A stretch of 64,000 nucleotides of DNA from Halonatronomonas betaini (GTDB lineage: Bacteria; Bacillota; Halanaerobiia; Halanaerobiales; Halarsenatibacteraceae): contig NZ_JADPIE010000004.1 of assembly GCF_015666175.1 (NCBI RefSeq), positions 260,118 through 324,117 of the forward strand, given 5' to 3'. Made by a program: the position numbers and the translations under genes. Positions 43,609-52,884 of this stretch are shown here, one piece after another. Numbering within the stretch: the first letter of the stretch is position 1; every line of letters begins with the position of its first letter. The notes under the pieces were generated by a model that saw nothing but the letters and a program-made list of their open reading frames with translations, ran no database searches and was not told the origin of the DNA.

Positions 43609-43650
43609 AAATTAATCAACTCCGTATTTAACTAACTGATTTTCTCGTTT

Positions 43651-43679
43651 ATTATACCATATAGTTGAATACATTTAAA
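43651..43679 (-). promoter_or_regulatory. Probable extended -10 promoter of the desulfurase-thiI-murB operon
   Basis: On the minus strand TGGTATAAT gives a TGn-extended -10 box (43659-43651), with a weak TTTAAA at -35 (17-base spacer). It lies about 43 bases before the desulfurase ATG. Confidence 0.5.
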
Positions 43680-43697
43680 TTCTTTGGCCCCAGCATC

Positions 43698-43726
43698 TTG
43701 CATAGACCTTCGTAGCAGGATATAAT
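43698..43726 (+). promoter_or_regulatory. Sigma-A promoter of the tatD operon
   Basis: TTGCAT (43698-43703), 17 bases, TATAAT (43721-43726), 39 bases before tatD. Confidence 0.75.
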
Positions 43727-43765
43727 AGGAACAAAGAATTATAGAAATAGAAAGGTGATAATTAA

Positions 43766-44533
43766 ATGGAGTTATTCGACAGTCATGCCCATATAGATTT
43801 TCCAAGATACAATAAAGATAGAGACAAAGTTATCGAGAGAGCTCGAGCAGAAGGAGTTAAATATATTTTAAACTGTGGAGCAGATCTGGAGTCCAGCCAG
43901 AGAGCTGTAAAACTGGCTGAAGATTATGATGATATTTTCGCTGCCGTTGGTATCCATCCCCATGAAGGATCAATGTATAGCATTGAAATTGCTAAAAAAC
44001 TTAGAGAACTTGCGGAAAACAAAAATGTTGTTGCCTTTGGTGAAATTGGACTGGATTATCATTATGATAATTCTCCCAGGGATGAGCAGCGTCAGGCTTT
44101 TAGGGCTCAATTAAGGCTGGCATCGACTCTAGATTTGCCAGTGATAATTCATAGCCGGGAAGCTGAAAAAGATACAATTAATATATTGGAGGAAGAATGG
44201 GATTCAAAAAATGGAGGAGTTGTGCACTGTTATTCCAGTAGTGCAGAAATGGCTAAAAAGTTACTTGAGCTGGATTTCCATATAGGATTTACTGGATTAA
44301 TAACTTTTAAAAACCTTGAATGGTTAAGGAGAATAGTCAGTAATACGCCAATTAATAAGATTTTAATTGAAACAGATTCACCATATATGTCTCCAGAACC
44401 TTATAGAGGCCGGAGAAATGAGCCTGCCAGGGTTAAAGAGGTTGCCAGGCAGGTTGCAAAGTGTCATAATCTTACACTGGAGAAAGTAGCCGAAATAACT
44501 ACTGAAAATGGCTTGAACCTCTTTAAAATATAG
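43766..44533 (+). CDS. tatD: TatD family metal-dependent DNase
   Basis: A 255-residue TIM-barrel hydrolase with FDSHAHIDFPRY (metal HxH), GEIGLDYHYD, IIHSREAEKDT, HCYSSS and ETDSPYMSPEPYRGRRNEPA, all standard TatD motifs. Predicted 3'-5' exonuclease for DNA repair. AAAGGTGAT ribosome binding site; heads a rightward run of closely spaced genes that extends to about 54.5 kb. Confidence 0.93.
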   Translation: MELFDSHAHIDFPRYNKDRDKVIERARAEGVKYILNCGADLESSQRAVKLAEDYDDIFAAVGIHPHEGSMYSIEIAKKLRELAENKNVVAFGEIGLDYHYDNSPRDEQRQAFRAQLRLASTLDLPVIIHSREAEKDTINILEEEWDSKNGGVVHCYSSSAEMAKKLLELDFHIGFTGLITFKNLEWLRRIVSNTPINKILIETDSPYMSPEPYRGRRNEPARVKEVARQVAKCHNLTLEKVAEITTENGLNLFKI

Positions 44534-44553
44534 ATTGAGTAAGGTGATCGAAT

Positions 44554-44784
44554 GTGCTAGATCTTGAAAGTTTGGGCAGATTAATAATTGGTATAGGGTT
44601 TTTGCTTATTATAATTGGCCTGGTTATATTGTCAGATATAGAGTTATTTAGCTGGTTTGGTAATCTGCCAGGAGATATCAGGATCGAACGGGATAATTTT
44701 AATTTCTATTTTCCTATTACCACAATGGTTATTTTAAGTATTATTTTAAATCTGGTTTTAAGAATAATCAATTATATTTTTTAA
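44554..44784 (+). CDS. DUF2905 family small membrane protein
   Basis: A 76-residue protein with two hydrophobic helices flanking the conserved WFGNLPGDIRIERDNFNFYFP block that defines DUF2905. Function unknown. The GTG at 44554 is used: AAGGTGAT lies upstream, and the ATG at 44552 is in a frame that stops after two codons. Confidence 0.85.
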   Translation: MLDLESLGRLIIGIGFLLIIIGLVILSDIELFSWFGNLPGDIRIERDNFNFYFPITTMVILSIILNLVLRIINYIF

Positions 44785-44809
44785 AACTTAAAAAAGGGTG
44801 GGAATATTA

Positions 44810-45670
44810 ATGACAGATAAAATTTATTACAATGGAAATATAATTAAAAGAGAAGATGCTAAAGTTGATATAGAAGATAGAGGCTATCAATTTGCTGATG
44901 GGGTTTATGAAGTTGTGGCATTTTATCAGGGGGAGCCATTTACTCTAGAGGAGCATATGGAGAGATTAGTATTTTCAGCAGGTGAGATTGATATTGAAAC
45001 TCCTTCGGCTGAAACATTAATTAAAGAAGCTAAAAATTATATGCAGGAGACAGGTTACGCAGATAGGAATGCCAAACTTTATGTTCAGGTATCCAGGGGA
45101 GTTGCCTCAAGAAGCCATGCTTATCCAGATGGCCTGGAACCTGTTATAATAATGAAAGCCGGGCCTTTAAATCCTAATCCAGAAGAGTATTTTCAGGAAG
45201 GTGTTAAAATAATAACCCTGCCAGATGAACGCTGGTCCCGTTGTTATATAAAGTCTATTGCATTGCTTCCTAATATACTGGCTAAAAAGAAAGCTAAACA
45301 GGCAGATGCCTATGAGGCTGTAATGTCCAGAGATGGCTTTATAACAGAGGGTTCCAGTTCGAATATATTTATTGTTGAGGATGATACAATTATAACACCA
45401 CCTGCAACAAACTATATTTTAAATGGTATAACCAGACAGACAGTAATTGATAGACTGGCTCCTGAATTAGGTTATGAGGTCATTGAAGAGAGTATTCCAT
45501 ATTATACATTATTGAAAGCTGAACAGGTTTTTCTAACTGGAACAACTACTGAAATTATGCCAGTCGTGCAGATAAATGATAAAGTTGTTGGTGACGGGAA
45601 AGTTGGAGCAGAAACAAAGGAGATTTTTAAAGCATTTAGAGAATTAACTGGATTTGTCAGGGGGAAATAA
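44810..45670 (+). CDS. dat: D-amino acid aminotransferase
   Basis: A 286-residue fold-type IV PLP enzyme. YYNGNIIKREDAKVDIEDRGYQFADGVYEV at the N-terminus (quoted in parts: IEDRGYQFADGVYEV), the catalytic Lys in IKSIALLPNILAKKKA, and EGSSSNIFIV are the Dat signature. Interconverts D-amino acids, supplying D-Glu or D-Ala for peptidoglycan. ATG 44810 follows AAAGGGTGGGA; a GTG at 44798 lies inside that site. The HPr-like gene follows 2 bases later. Confidence 0.92.
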   Translation: MTDKIYYNGNIIKREDAKVDIEDRGYQFADGVYEVVAFYQGEPFTLEEHMERLVFSAGEIDIETPSAETLIKEAKNYMQETGYADRNAKLYVQVSRGVASRSHAYPDGLEPVIIMKAGPLNPNPEEYFQEGVKIITLPDERWSRCYIKSIALLPNILAKKKAKQADAYEAVMSRDGFITEGSSSNIFIVEDDTIITPPATNYILNGITRQTVIDRLAPELGYEVIEESIPYYTLLKAEQVFLTGTTTEIMPVVQINDKVVGDGKVGAETKEIFKAFRELTGFVRGK

Positions 45671-45672
45671 GG

Positions 45673-45930
45673 ATGTATGAAAGAGAGATAAAAATTACCA
45701 GTAAATACGGACTGCATGCAAGACCGGCAGCCAGTTTTGTTGAGCGTGCAGGAAAGTATGATTCTGAAATCGAAATAGTTCATGATGGAGAACCAGCTAA
45801 TGGTAAGAGTATTATTAGTTTGCTGGCCCTTGCAGCTGGTAAGGGAGATAGAATAATCATTAGAGCAGAAGGAAAAGACGAAACAGATGCTGTCAATGAT
45901 CTGGTTGATTTTTTAAAGGAGGCAGAATAA
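45673..45930 (+). CDS. ptsH: HPr family phosphocarrier protein
   Basis: An 85-residue HPr. YGLHARPAASFV holds the phosphorylatable His (about residue 15) and NGKSIISLLALAAGKG the regulatory Ser (about 46), so both the PTS phosphotransfer site and the HPr-kinase site of Firmicutes are present. It is not beside ptsI in this window but between an aminotransferase and an Old Yellow Enzyme gene; it might be the main HPr or a paralogue. Confidence 0.9.
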   Translation: MYEREIKITSKYGLHARPAASFVERAGKYDSEIEIVHDGEPANGKSIISLLALAAGKGDRIIIRAEGKDETDAVNDLVDFLKEAE

Positions 45931-46944
45931 ATGCCTGGAACTGCAAATTTATTGACTCCTATTCAGATTAATAATTTAATTTTAAAAAATAGAATTGTGC
46001 TTCCACCATTAGCAAGTAAAAAGGCAACTGCTGATGGGAAGGTTACTGATGAATTATTAGATTATTATAGAAATAGAATTGGCAATGGCTTAATTATTGT
46101 AGAACACAGTTACATTGATAAAGCTGGTATGGCCAGTGAAAATCAGCTGGCTATTAATGATGGCACTAAATTAGATGGTTTAAAAGAACTTGCAAGTTTA
46201 ATAAAAGAGGGAGGATCAGCTGCAGGAATTCAACTTGCTCATGCCGGTGCCAAAGCTGATCCAGAAATTACTGGTTGTAATTCCTATTCCCCATCTGGAA
46301 TTAAACCACCAGGGATAGAAAAAGATTATAAACCTGAAAAACTTTCAAAAAAAGAGATAGATGAGTTGCTGGAGTTATATGCTACTTCAGCAAGAATTGC
46401 TAAAGCGGCAGGTTTTGATTTAATAGAAATTCATGCTGCCCATGGCTATTTGCTAAATCAATTTATTTCCCCTTTAACAAATAAAAGGGATGATGAATAC
46501 GGAGGTTCTCTGGCCAATAGATTCAGGATTATTGGTAAGGTTATTGAATCAATCAGGGAAGTGATTGGTGATAGTTTTCCGCTGGCAGTTAGATTAGGTT
46601 CAGATGATTTTGAGGAAGAAGGTTTAAAGCCTGAAAAAGCTGCTGAAGGAATTTTGCCATATCTCGATTCGATTGATCTCCTTGATCTGTCTGGGGGATT
46701 AAACGGATATGGTGTACTGGATGAAGGGGAAGAAGGATTTACTGCTTATCTGGCAGATGAATTTAAGAATTTTATTTCAGAAGATAAGTTGCCACCGATT
46801 TTAATTGCCGGAGGGATAAAAACAGCCAGTTATGCTGAAAAACTTTTAGTTTCAGAAAAGGCTGAACTTATAGGTGTTGGTAGAGCACAGTTAAAAAATA
46901 GAAACTGGCCTGATAAAGCTCTAAATCAGTTAAATAACAATTAA
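45931..46944 (+). CDS. NADH:flavin oxidoreductase / Old Yellow Enzyme family
   Basis: A 337-residue FMN TIM barrel with LKNRIVLPPLASKKATADG at the N-terminus, HAAHGYLLNQFISP and KRDDEYGGSLANRFR. Only the barrel domain is present, without the Fe-S and FAD domains of 2,4-dienoyl-CoA reductases. Substrate (enone or enoate) unknown. ATG directly follows the ptsH stop, with GGAGGCAG upstream. Confidence 0.88.
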   Translation: MPGTANLLTPIQINNLILKNRIVLPPLASKKATADGKVTDELLDYYRNRIGNGLIIVEHSYIDKAGMASENQLAINDGTKLDGLKELASLIKEGGSAAGIQLAHAGAKADPEITGCNSYSPSGIKPPGIEKDYKPEKLSKKEIDELLELYATSARIAKAAGFDLIEIHAAHGYLLNQFISPLTNKRDDEYGGSLANRFRIIGKVIESIREVIGDSFPLAVRLGSDDFEEEGLKPEKAAEGILPYLDSIDLLDLSGGLNGYGVLDEGEEGFTAYLADEFKNFISEDKLPPILIAGGIKTASYAEKLLVSEKAELIGVGRAQLKNRNWPDKALNQLNNN

Positions 46945-46958
46945 ATGGGGTGAGAGTT

Positions 46959-48035
46959 TTGGAAAAGTCATTAATAATTAATCCAGGTTCAACTTCAACA
47001 AAATTAGCTATTTTTGATGGCAAAAAAGAGGAATGGTCAAAATCCCTTGATCATTCAAGATCTGATATAGATGAATTCAATAAGATAATTGATCAATTAA
47101 GCTGGAGACAGGAGCTTATACTAGAAGCTATAAAAGATGCTGGCTATCAGCTGGAGGATTTTGATTTTTTTGTTGCCCGAGGAGGTCTGCTTGATCCTAT
47201 TCCTGGAGGAACTTATTTAGTTGGCGAGGAGATCATCAAAGATTTAAAGGCCGGGAAAAATGGTGAGCATGCTTCTAATCTGGCTGCAATTATTGCCTAT
47301 AATTTTGCTAAAAAGTCTGGAGTAAATGCATATATAGTTGATCCAGTTGCTGTTGATGAATTTAAGCCTGTAGCCAGATTGTCTGGTTTACCTGAATTAC
47401 CGAGAAAATGCCAATCACATGCTTTAAATTTAAAGGCAGTTGGCAGGAAAGTGGCTGCCAGCTTAGGTAAAAATTTTGATGAGATTAATCAGATAGGTGT
47501 TCATTTAGGCGGAGGTATTTCAATAGCTGCACTGGAATATGGTAAAATAGTAGATGTAAATAATGCAAATCAGGGAGGGCCTTATTCCCCTGAACGTGTG
47601 GGCACATTACCGGCCCTTGATTTAGTAAATTATATTTTTGAAAACGAACCGAAACAGGCAGAACTTAAAAAGGAATTAGTAGGCAAAGGTGGACTTACTG
47701 CTTATTTAGGGACAGCTGATGGAAGAGAGATAGAGGAAAGAATTTCTTCTGGAGATGAAAAAGCTAAACTTATTTATGATGGTATGGTCTATCAGATTGC
47801 AAAGGAAATAGGCGCAATGTCAGCAGTTTTAAATGGAAAAATTAGTGGAATATTTTTAACTGGTGGTCTGGCTAATTCAGATTATCTTACTGATGCTATT
47901 AAAGAAATGGTCTCTTATCTGGCACCAGTCTTTATTTATCCAGGTGCCGAAGAGATGGAACATCTTGTATCCGGTGGTTTAAGGGTTATCCGTGGCGAAG
48001 AGGATGCAAAGGATTATAAGTCAGAAAAGTTATAG
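46959..48035 (+). CDS. buk: Butyrate kinase
   Basis: A 358-residue acetokinase-family enzyme: LIINPGSTSTKLAIFD (ATP site), ARGGLLDPIPGGTYLV, SHALNLKAVGR and GVHLGGGISIAAL. Makes ATP and butyrate from butyryl phosphate, or acts on branched acyl phosphates. TTG 46959 is chosen: GGGGTGAG lies 5-6 bases upstream, and LEKSLIINPGS is the natural family N-terminus. Its usual partner, phosphotransbutyrylase, is not in the window. Confidence 0.92.
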   Translation: MEKSLIINPGSTSTKLAIFDGKKEEWSKSLDHSRSDIDEFNKIIDQLSWRQELILEAIKDAGYQLEDFDFFVARGGLLDPIPGGTYLVGEEIIKDLKAGKNGEHASNLAAIIAYNFAKKSGVNAYIVDPVAVDEFKPVARLSGLPELPRKCQSHALNLKAVGRKVAASLGKNFDEINQIGVHLGGGISIAALEYGKIVDVNNANQGGPYSPERVGTLPALDLVNYIFENEPKQAELKKELVGKGGLTAYLGTADGREIEERISSGDEKAKLIYDGMVYQIAKEIGAMSAVLNGKISGIFLTGGLANSDYLTDAIKEMVSYLAPVFIYPGAEEMEHLVSGGLRVIRGEEDAKDYKSEKL

Positions 48036-48045
48036 GAGGGATAGC

Positions 48046-49008
48046 TTGAGCAAACCAGAGGTTTATGTTAGCAGGGTGATTCCAGAGACTGGATTGAATA
48101 TTCTTGAAGAAAAATGTGATGTGACTGTAAATGAAGAAGATAAACAGCTTTCTAAATCTGAATTAATCGATAATTTAAAGGGCAAAGATGGCGCTCTTGT
48201 AATGCTGAGTGATGAAATTGACAGGGAATTAATTGAAGCCTGTCCAGATTTAAAAGCAGTAAGTAATCTGGCTGTAGGTTATAATAATATAGATGTCCAG
48301 GCAGCTAAAGAGGCTGGAATTATAGCTACTAATGTTCCTGGCGTTTTAACAGAAGCTACTGCTGAGTTGACCTGGGCATTATTGATGGCAGTTGCCAGGA
48401 GAGTGGTTGAAGCTGATAAGTTTTTGCGAGCTGGAAAGTTTAAAAGCTGGGGCCCAAAGCTGTTGATGGGCAATGATATTTATGGCAAAAAGCTTGGTAT
48501 TATAGGTTTTGGCGATATAGGCCAGGCTGTTGCCAGAAAAGCTGCCGGTTTTAATATGGAAATCTTCTATAATAAAAGAAATAGATTATCGATACCAGCT
48601 GAAAAGAGATTAGGGGTTGAATATAAAAAATTACCTCAATTACTGGCAGAATCAGACTATATTACAGTTAATGCACCTCTGAATTCTGATACTTATCATC
48701 TGATTGGTACAGAAGAACTACAAATAATGAAGGAAACAGCATATATAATAAATACAGGCAGGGGACCAATAATTGATGAAAAAGCTCTGGTGAAAGCTTT
48801 AAGAGAAAATGTTATAGCCGGTGCTGGTCTGGATGTTTTCGAAAATGAACCTGATGTAGAACCAGGGTTGCTAGAGCTTGATAATGTGGTTTTGACTCCT
48901 CATATCGGGAGTGCTTCAAAGGAAGCCCGTTATGAGCTGGCAGAAAAAGCAGCATCTGACTTAGTTGCGGCTTTAACAGGTGGAGAAGTTGAGAATCCGG
49001 TGACCTAG
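48046..49008 (+). CDS. D-2-hydroxyacid dehydrogenase (glyoxylate/hydroxypyruvate reductase type)
   Basis: A 320-residue NAD(P)-dependent enzyme with the Rossmann motif GIIGFGDIGQAVA, INTGRGPIIDEKAL (substrate Arg nearby), GAGLDVFENEP (Glu of the dyad) and LTPHIGSAS (catalytic His). Best fit is glyoxylate/hydroxypyruvate reductase; exact substrate is uncertain. TTG 48046 is used with TAGGAGGG upstream; an in-frame ATG at 47992 is inside buk without a site. Confidence 0.9.
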   Translation: MSKPEVYVSRVIPETGLNILEEKCDVTVNEEDKQLSKSELIDNLKGKDGALVMLSDEIDRELIEACPDLKAVSNLAVGYNNIDVQAAKEAGIIATNVPGVLTEATAELTWALLMAVARRVVEADKFLRAGKFKSWGPKLLMGNDIYGKKLGIIGFGDIGQAVARKAAGFNMEIFYNKRNRLSIPAEKRLGVEYKKLPQLLAESDYITVNAPLNSDTYHLIGTEELQIMKETAYIINTGRGPIIDEKALVKALRENVIAGAGLDVFENEPDVEPGLLELDNVVLTPHIGSASKEARYELAEKAASDLVAALTGGEVENPVT

Positions 49009-49024
49009 AAAGTAGGTGTTTATA

Positions 49025-50173
49025 TTGGTTGATTCAGATAACCTGGGTAATAATTTAGAAGATATTATGGCAAAAACTATTTCATTTATAGAGGACAGTA
49101 CTCAGGATGTTTTTGCTATTGCTGAATCATCTAGAGAAGAACTTGATAATATAAAAAATGAACTTTTATTGATTCAGCAGGAGATTGAGGAAGTTATCGA
49201 TAAGTTAGATAGTAAGGAAAAAGAAAATAAAGAGGCAAGGCAGAGGCTGATGGAAGTCAGTCAACAGTTTGATAGATATTCTGAAAGGGAGATAAAAAAG
49301 GTTTATGAACTTGCCGAGGACACCTCTGTTGAGATTGCAGTATTACGGGAAAAGGAGGAACAATTACAACAGCGAAGAAGAGAACTAGAAGAAAGATATA
49401 AAAAAATGGAAAAGACCAATAATAAAGCTGAAAGTCTGGTCAGTCGGATGGGTGTTGTCAAAGATTTTCTTGATGGAGAGCTAGTGGATATTAATGATCA
49501 GTTTGATGATTTAAGAAATAGGGAACAGCTGGCATTTAAAATAATTCAGGCCCAGGAAGAAGAAAGAAAGAGGGTGGCCAGAGAAATTCATGATGGACCT
49601 GCTCAATCAATGGCTAACCTGGTTTTAAGAACTGAGATAGTTCAACAGATTTTAAAAGAAGATAAAGACCAGGCATTAAATGAGTTAGATGATTTTAAAG
49701 ATATTGTAAGAACGTCTGTAAAAGATATAAGAAAGATTATATATGATTTAAGGCCAATGTCGTTAGATGATTTAGGACTGGTTCCGACTTTAAGAAAATA
49801 TATTGATGATTTTACTACTGAGACTGGCATAATGGTTGAATTAATGATCCGTGGAGAAGAGAGGACATTGCCTTCTTCTTATGAAGTTACGATATTTAGA
49901 CTGGTTCAAGAGGCATTGACCAATATGAGAAAGCATTCTGATGCAAATAGTGGCAGGGTTCAGATTGAGTTTACCAGAAATGATATCAAGATATTAATCA
50001 TTGACGATGGAAGAGGTTTTGATCAAAATGGTGATTTTGAAAATTCATATGGTATAATATCTATGAAGGAACGTTGTAAACTTCTTCAGGGAGATTTCAA
50101 GATTAGTTCAGAACCAGGTAAAGGAACCAGAATTAATATTGTTCTTCCCCTGGATATAGAGAGGAAAGGGTGA
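49025..50173 (+). CDS. degS: DegS-type sensor histidine kinase
   Basis: A 382-residue cytoplasmic kinase without membrane helices. Long N-terminal coiled coil (about 15-170) of the DegS sensor type, then the HisKA_3 segment EEERKRVAREIHDGPAQSMANL with the phosphorylated His, and an ATPase domain with FRLVQEALTNMRKHSDA and DDGRGFDQ. TTG 49025 is preferred over GTG 49016, which lies in the AGGTG ribosome binding site. It pairs with the response regulator 6 bases downstream. Confidence 0.92.
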   Translation: MVDSDNLGNNLEDIMAKTISFIEDSTQDVFAIAESSREELDNIKNELLLIQQEIEEVIDKLDSKEKENKEARQRLMEVSQQFDRYSEREIKKVYELAEDTSVEIAVLREKEEQLQQRRRELEERYKKMEKTNNKAESLVSRMGVVKDFLDGELVDINDQFDDLRNREQLAFKIIQAQEEERKRVAREIHDGPAQSMANLVLRTEIVQQILKEDKDQALNELDDFKDIVRTSVKDIRKIIYDLRPMSLDDLGLVPTLRKYIDDFTTETGIMVELMIRGEERTLPSSYEVTIFRLVQEALTNMRKHSDANSGRVQIEFTRNDIKILIIDDGRGFDQNGDFENSYGIISMKERCKLLQGDFKISSEPGKGTRINIVLPLDIERKG

Positions 50174-50179
50174 TTTTAA

Positions 50180-50818
50180 ATGGCAAAGACAAAAGTATTA
50201 GTAGCAGATGATCATGAGTTAGTTCGTGAGGGAATTTGTAAATTGCTTGATCTATTTGATAATATTGAAATAGTTGGTGAGGCAGGTGATGGTCTTGAAG
50301 CTGTTTCTAAAGTCAGGGAACATTTTCCAGATTTAGTTTTATTGGACTTAAATATGCCTAGAATGAATGGCATTAATGCTATCCGAAAAATAAAAGAGAT
50401 AAGCCCGGAAGTGAAAGTTATTATACTAACAATTCATGATGATGAGGAATATATTTATAAGGTGACTTCAGCTGGAGCTGAGGGTTTTATTCAAAAGGAT
50501 ATTACATCTGAAGAATTACAGGATGCTATAAAGAGGGTACTGGACGGAGAAACAGTATTCCCAAGAACAGTTGCTCAGGAACTTGATGCTGACGGAAAAG
50601 AGGCAACTGATTATAATGAATTATTAAGTAATAGAGAACATGAGGTTTTAGGCCTTCTGGCACGGGGCATGAGTAATAGAGAAATCGCCGAAGAACTTTA
50701 TATTAGTGAGAAAACAGTAAAAAATCATGTTAGTAACATTTTAAGAAAACTTGATGTAAATGATAGAACTCAGGCTGTCATTAAATCTTTAAAGTATGGC
50801 CTTGTTAGATTAGTATAA
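50180..50818 (+). CDS. degU: DegU-type response regulator
   Basis: A 212-residue NarL/LuxR-type regulator: receiver domain with DDHELVREG, phospho-Asp in VLLDLNMPRMNG, Thr in ILTIHDDEEY and Lys in IQKD; then a LuxR HTH (LSNREHEVLGLLARGMSNREIAEEL and KTVKNHVSNILRKLDV). Target genes are unknown; in Bacillus DegU controls exoenzymes, motility and competence. Confidence 0.93.
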   Translation: MAKTKVLVADDHELVREGICKLLDLFDNIEIVGEAGDGLEAVSKVREHFPDLVLLDLNMPRMNGINAIRKIKEISPEVKVIILTIHDDEEYIYKVTSAGAEGFIQKDITSEELQDAIKRVLDGETVFPRTVAQELDADGKEATDYNELLSNREHEVLGLLARGMSNREIAEELYISEKTVKNHVSNILRKLDVNDRTQAVIKSLKYGLVRLV

Positions 50819-50841
50819 AATATTTATAGAGGTGTTAATTA

Positions 50842-51486
50842 ATGAAGTTATTTATTGATACAGCAAATATTGAAGAAATTAAAGAGATTAATCAATGGGG
50901 TATTCTAGATGGTGTTACAACTAATCCCAGTTTGATTGCTAAAGAAGGTGGCGTTGAATTTGAGGATGTAATAGCAAGTATTACTGAGATAGTCTCAGGA
51001 CCAATAAGTGCTGAAGTTATTGGGACAACAACTGAAGAAATGGTTGAAGAGGGAAAGAGACTGGCAGCTATTGCTGATAATATTGTCGTTAAGATACCTT
51101 TGATTCCTTCTGGGTTAAATGCAGTTAGCCAGTTGAGTGCTGAAGGGATTAAAACTAACGTGACCTTAGTATTTTCTGCCAATCAGGCTCTGCTGGCAGC
51201 TAAAGCAGGGGCAACCTATGTTAGTCCCTTTATTGGCAGGCTTGATGATATAGGGAGTGAAGGTGTTGATATACTTGAGGATATAGTTGATATTTTTTAT
51301 ACCTATGATTTAAATACTGAAGTTATCTCTGCCAGCATCAGACATCCCCAGCATGTTTTAGAATCGGCCAGAGTTGGTGCTGATATTGCAACTATTCCAT
51401 ACGATGTCTTTAAGAAAATGGTTGTTCACCCTAAAACTGATGAAGGGCTTGAGAAATTCTTAGCTGACTGGGAGCAGAGAGAATAA
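50842..51486 (+). CDS. tal: Transaldolase (MipB/TalC small type)
   Basis: A 214-residue small transaldolase: [29 protein letters not shown], the Schiff-base Lys in [12 protein letters not shown], and [26 protein letters not shown]. Links pentose phosphates to glycolysis; fructose-6-phosphate aldolase activity is possible in this subfamily. Shares one base with rsmA (TAATG). Confidence 0.93.
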   Translation: MKLFIDTANIEEIKEINQWGILDGVTTNPSLIAKEGGVEFEDVIASITEIVSGPISAEVIGTTTEEMVEEGKRLAAIADNIVVKIPLIPSGLNAVSQLSAEGIKTNVTLVFSANQALLAAKAGATYVSPFIGRLDDIGSEGVDILEDIVDIFYTYDLNTEVISASIRHPQHVLESARVGADIATIPYDVFKKMVVHPKTDEGLEKFLADWEQRE

Positions 51487-52376
51487 TGGCAAGTAATGCT
51501 GAGTTTGATCCTGTTAGTCCGTCTGGCTTAAAAAGTATCTTAAAGAAACATGGATTATATGCAAAAAAATCCTTTGGCCAGAATTTTTTAGTTGATGGTA
51601 ATATACTTGATATAATCATTGAAAATGCAGGCCTTGAAAAAGATGATAATGTTATTGAAGTTGGGCCAGGGTTAGGTGCTCTGACCCTGAGGATACTGGA
51701 AGAGATTCCTGATGGAGAGTTGCTGTCAATAGAAAAAGATAGGGAACTCTGCTCAATTTTGAGGCAGGAGTTGTCTGAATTTGATAATTTTTCACTGGTT
51801 GAAGCTGATATTCTTGAATATAAGCTGGAAGAAGAATTGGAAGATAAAGGGTTTAAGGACTTAGATTATAAGTTGATGGCAAATTTGCCTTATAATATAA
51901 CAAGTCCTTTAATCAGATTATTCTTAGAAAGGGAGACCAGACCTGAGAAAATGGTTTTGATGGTTCAACGAGAAGTTGCTGAAAGAATAGTTGCTGAGCC
52001 TGGAGGCAAGGATTATGGCACCTTAAGTATTGCTGTTCAGTACTATGCCAGGGCAGAGATACAGCATTATATCTCTCCAGAAGTGTTTGTGCCCAGGCCA
52101 AGAGTTGAGTCTGCAATTATAACTTTAGATCTAACAGATCCACATCCAGAGAGAGCTGATAATGAAGATATATTTTTTAAAGTTGTCAGGGCTATGTTTC
52201 AGCAGAGGAGAAAAATAATTCGTAATTCACTTTCAAAAGCCGCTCAGGTTGATTTTCCAAGGGATAAGGTAGATGAAGCTCTCAAAAGAGCTGAGATTGA
52301 TCCTAAAATTCGGGGCGAGAAATTATCTATTCAAAGAGTTATTAAGCTAAGCAATGAATTGACAAAATTACTCTAA
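51486..52376 (+). CDS. rsmA: 16S rRNA (adenine1518/1519-N6)-dimethyltransferase
   Basis: A 296-residue KsgA enzyme. KKSFGQNFLVDGNI at the start, SAM motif VIEVGPGLGALT, acidic EKD, and the catalytic NLPYNITSPLI are all present, with the C-terminal RMT domain. Dimethylates A1518/A1519 late in 30S assembly. Translationally coupled to transaldolase. Confidence 0.96.
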   Translation: MASNAEFDPVSPSGLKSILKKHGLYAKKSFGQNFLVDGNILDIIIENAGLEKDDNVIEVGPGLGALTLRILEEIPDGELLSIEKDRELCSILRQELSEFDNFSLVEADILEYKLEEELEDKGFKDLDYKLMANLPYNITSPLIRLFLERETRPEKMVLMVQREVAERIVAEPGGKDYGTLSIAVQYYARAEIQHYISPEVFVPRPRVESAIITLDLTDPHPERADNEDIFFKVVRAMFQQRRKIIRNSLSKAAQVDFPRDKVDEALKRAEIDPKIRGEKLSIQRVIKLSNELTKLL

Positions 52377-52391
52377 TAAGTCGGTGATTAT

Positions 52392-52871
52392 ATGGAGTTT
52401 ATTAGTCCTACTGATGGCAGATTGACTTTAAAAGAGACTTATAATGCTGTTCTTAATTTTATTAAGGACCAGCCTCAACATGCCTATAAGCTAATTATAG
52501 GAACAGATTCTCAGCCGAATGATCCGAGATCATCATTTGTAACAGCAATAGTTGTATATAGAGTTGGCCATGGCGGTCGGTTTTTTTATCACAGAAGAAA
52601 AGTTAATACTAAAGGCGGTTTTAAGCAGAGAATATTTTATGAGGTTTCCTGTAGCCTTGAGGTTGCCAGTAAGATTACCAGGATGTTATCTGAAGAGACA
52701 GAATTAGATGAAAATATTGAGGTGGAGATACATGTTGATGTTGGCGAGAATGGACCGACCAGTACAATTATTAAAGAAGTGGTTGGCATGGTAGTTGGGA
52801 GCGGTTTTGAAGCTTTAATTAAACCAGAAGCCTATGCAGCCTCTTCAGTGGCAGATAAATATACTCGCTAA
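52392..52871 (+). CDS. YkuK family (DUF458) RNase H-like protein
   Basis: A 159-residue DUF458 protein with LIIGTDSQ near residue 36, the first acidic strand of an RNase H-like fold, HVDVGENGPT with the next acidic residue, and a C-terminal AYAASSVADKYTR that carries a further acidic position. Family function is unknown; nuclease activity is only predicted by fold. Lies 15 bases after rsmA and overlaps nothing. Confidence 0.85.
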   Translation: MEFISPTDGRLTLKETYNAVLNFIKDQPQHAYKLIIGTDSQPNDPRSSFVTAIVVYRVGHGGRFFYHRRKVNTKGGFKQRIFYEVSCSLEVASKITRMLSEETELDENIEVEIHVDVGENGPTSTIIKEVVGMVVGSGFEALIKPEAYAASSVADKYTR

Positions 52872-52884
52872 AGGAGAGATATTT

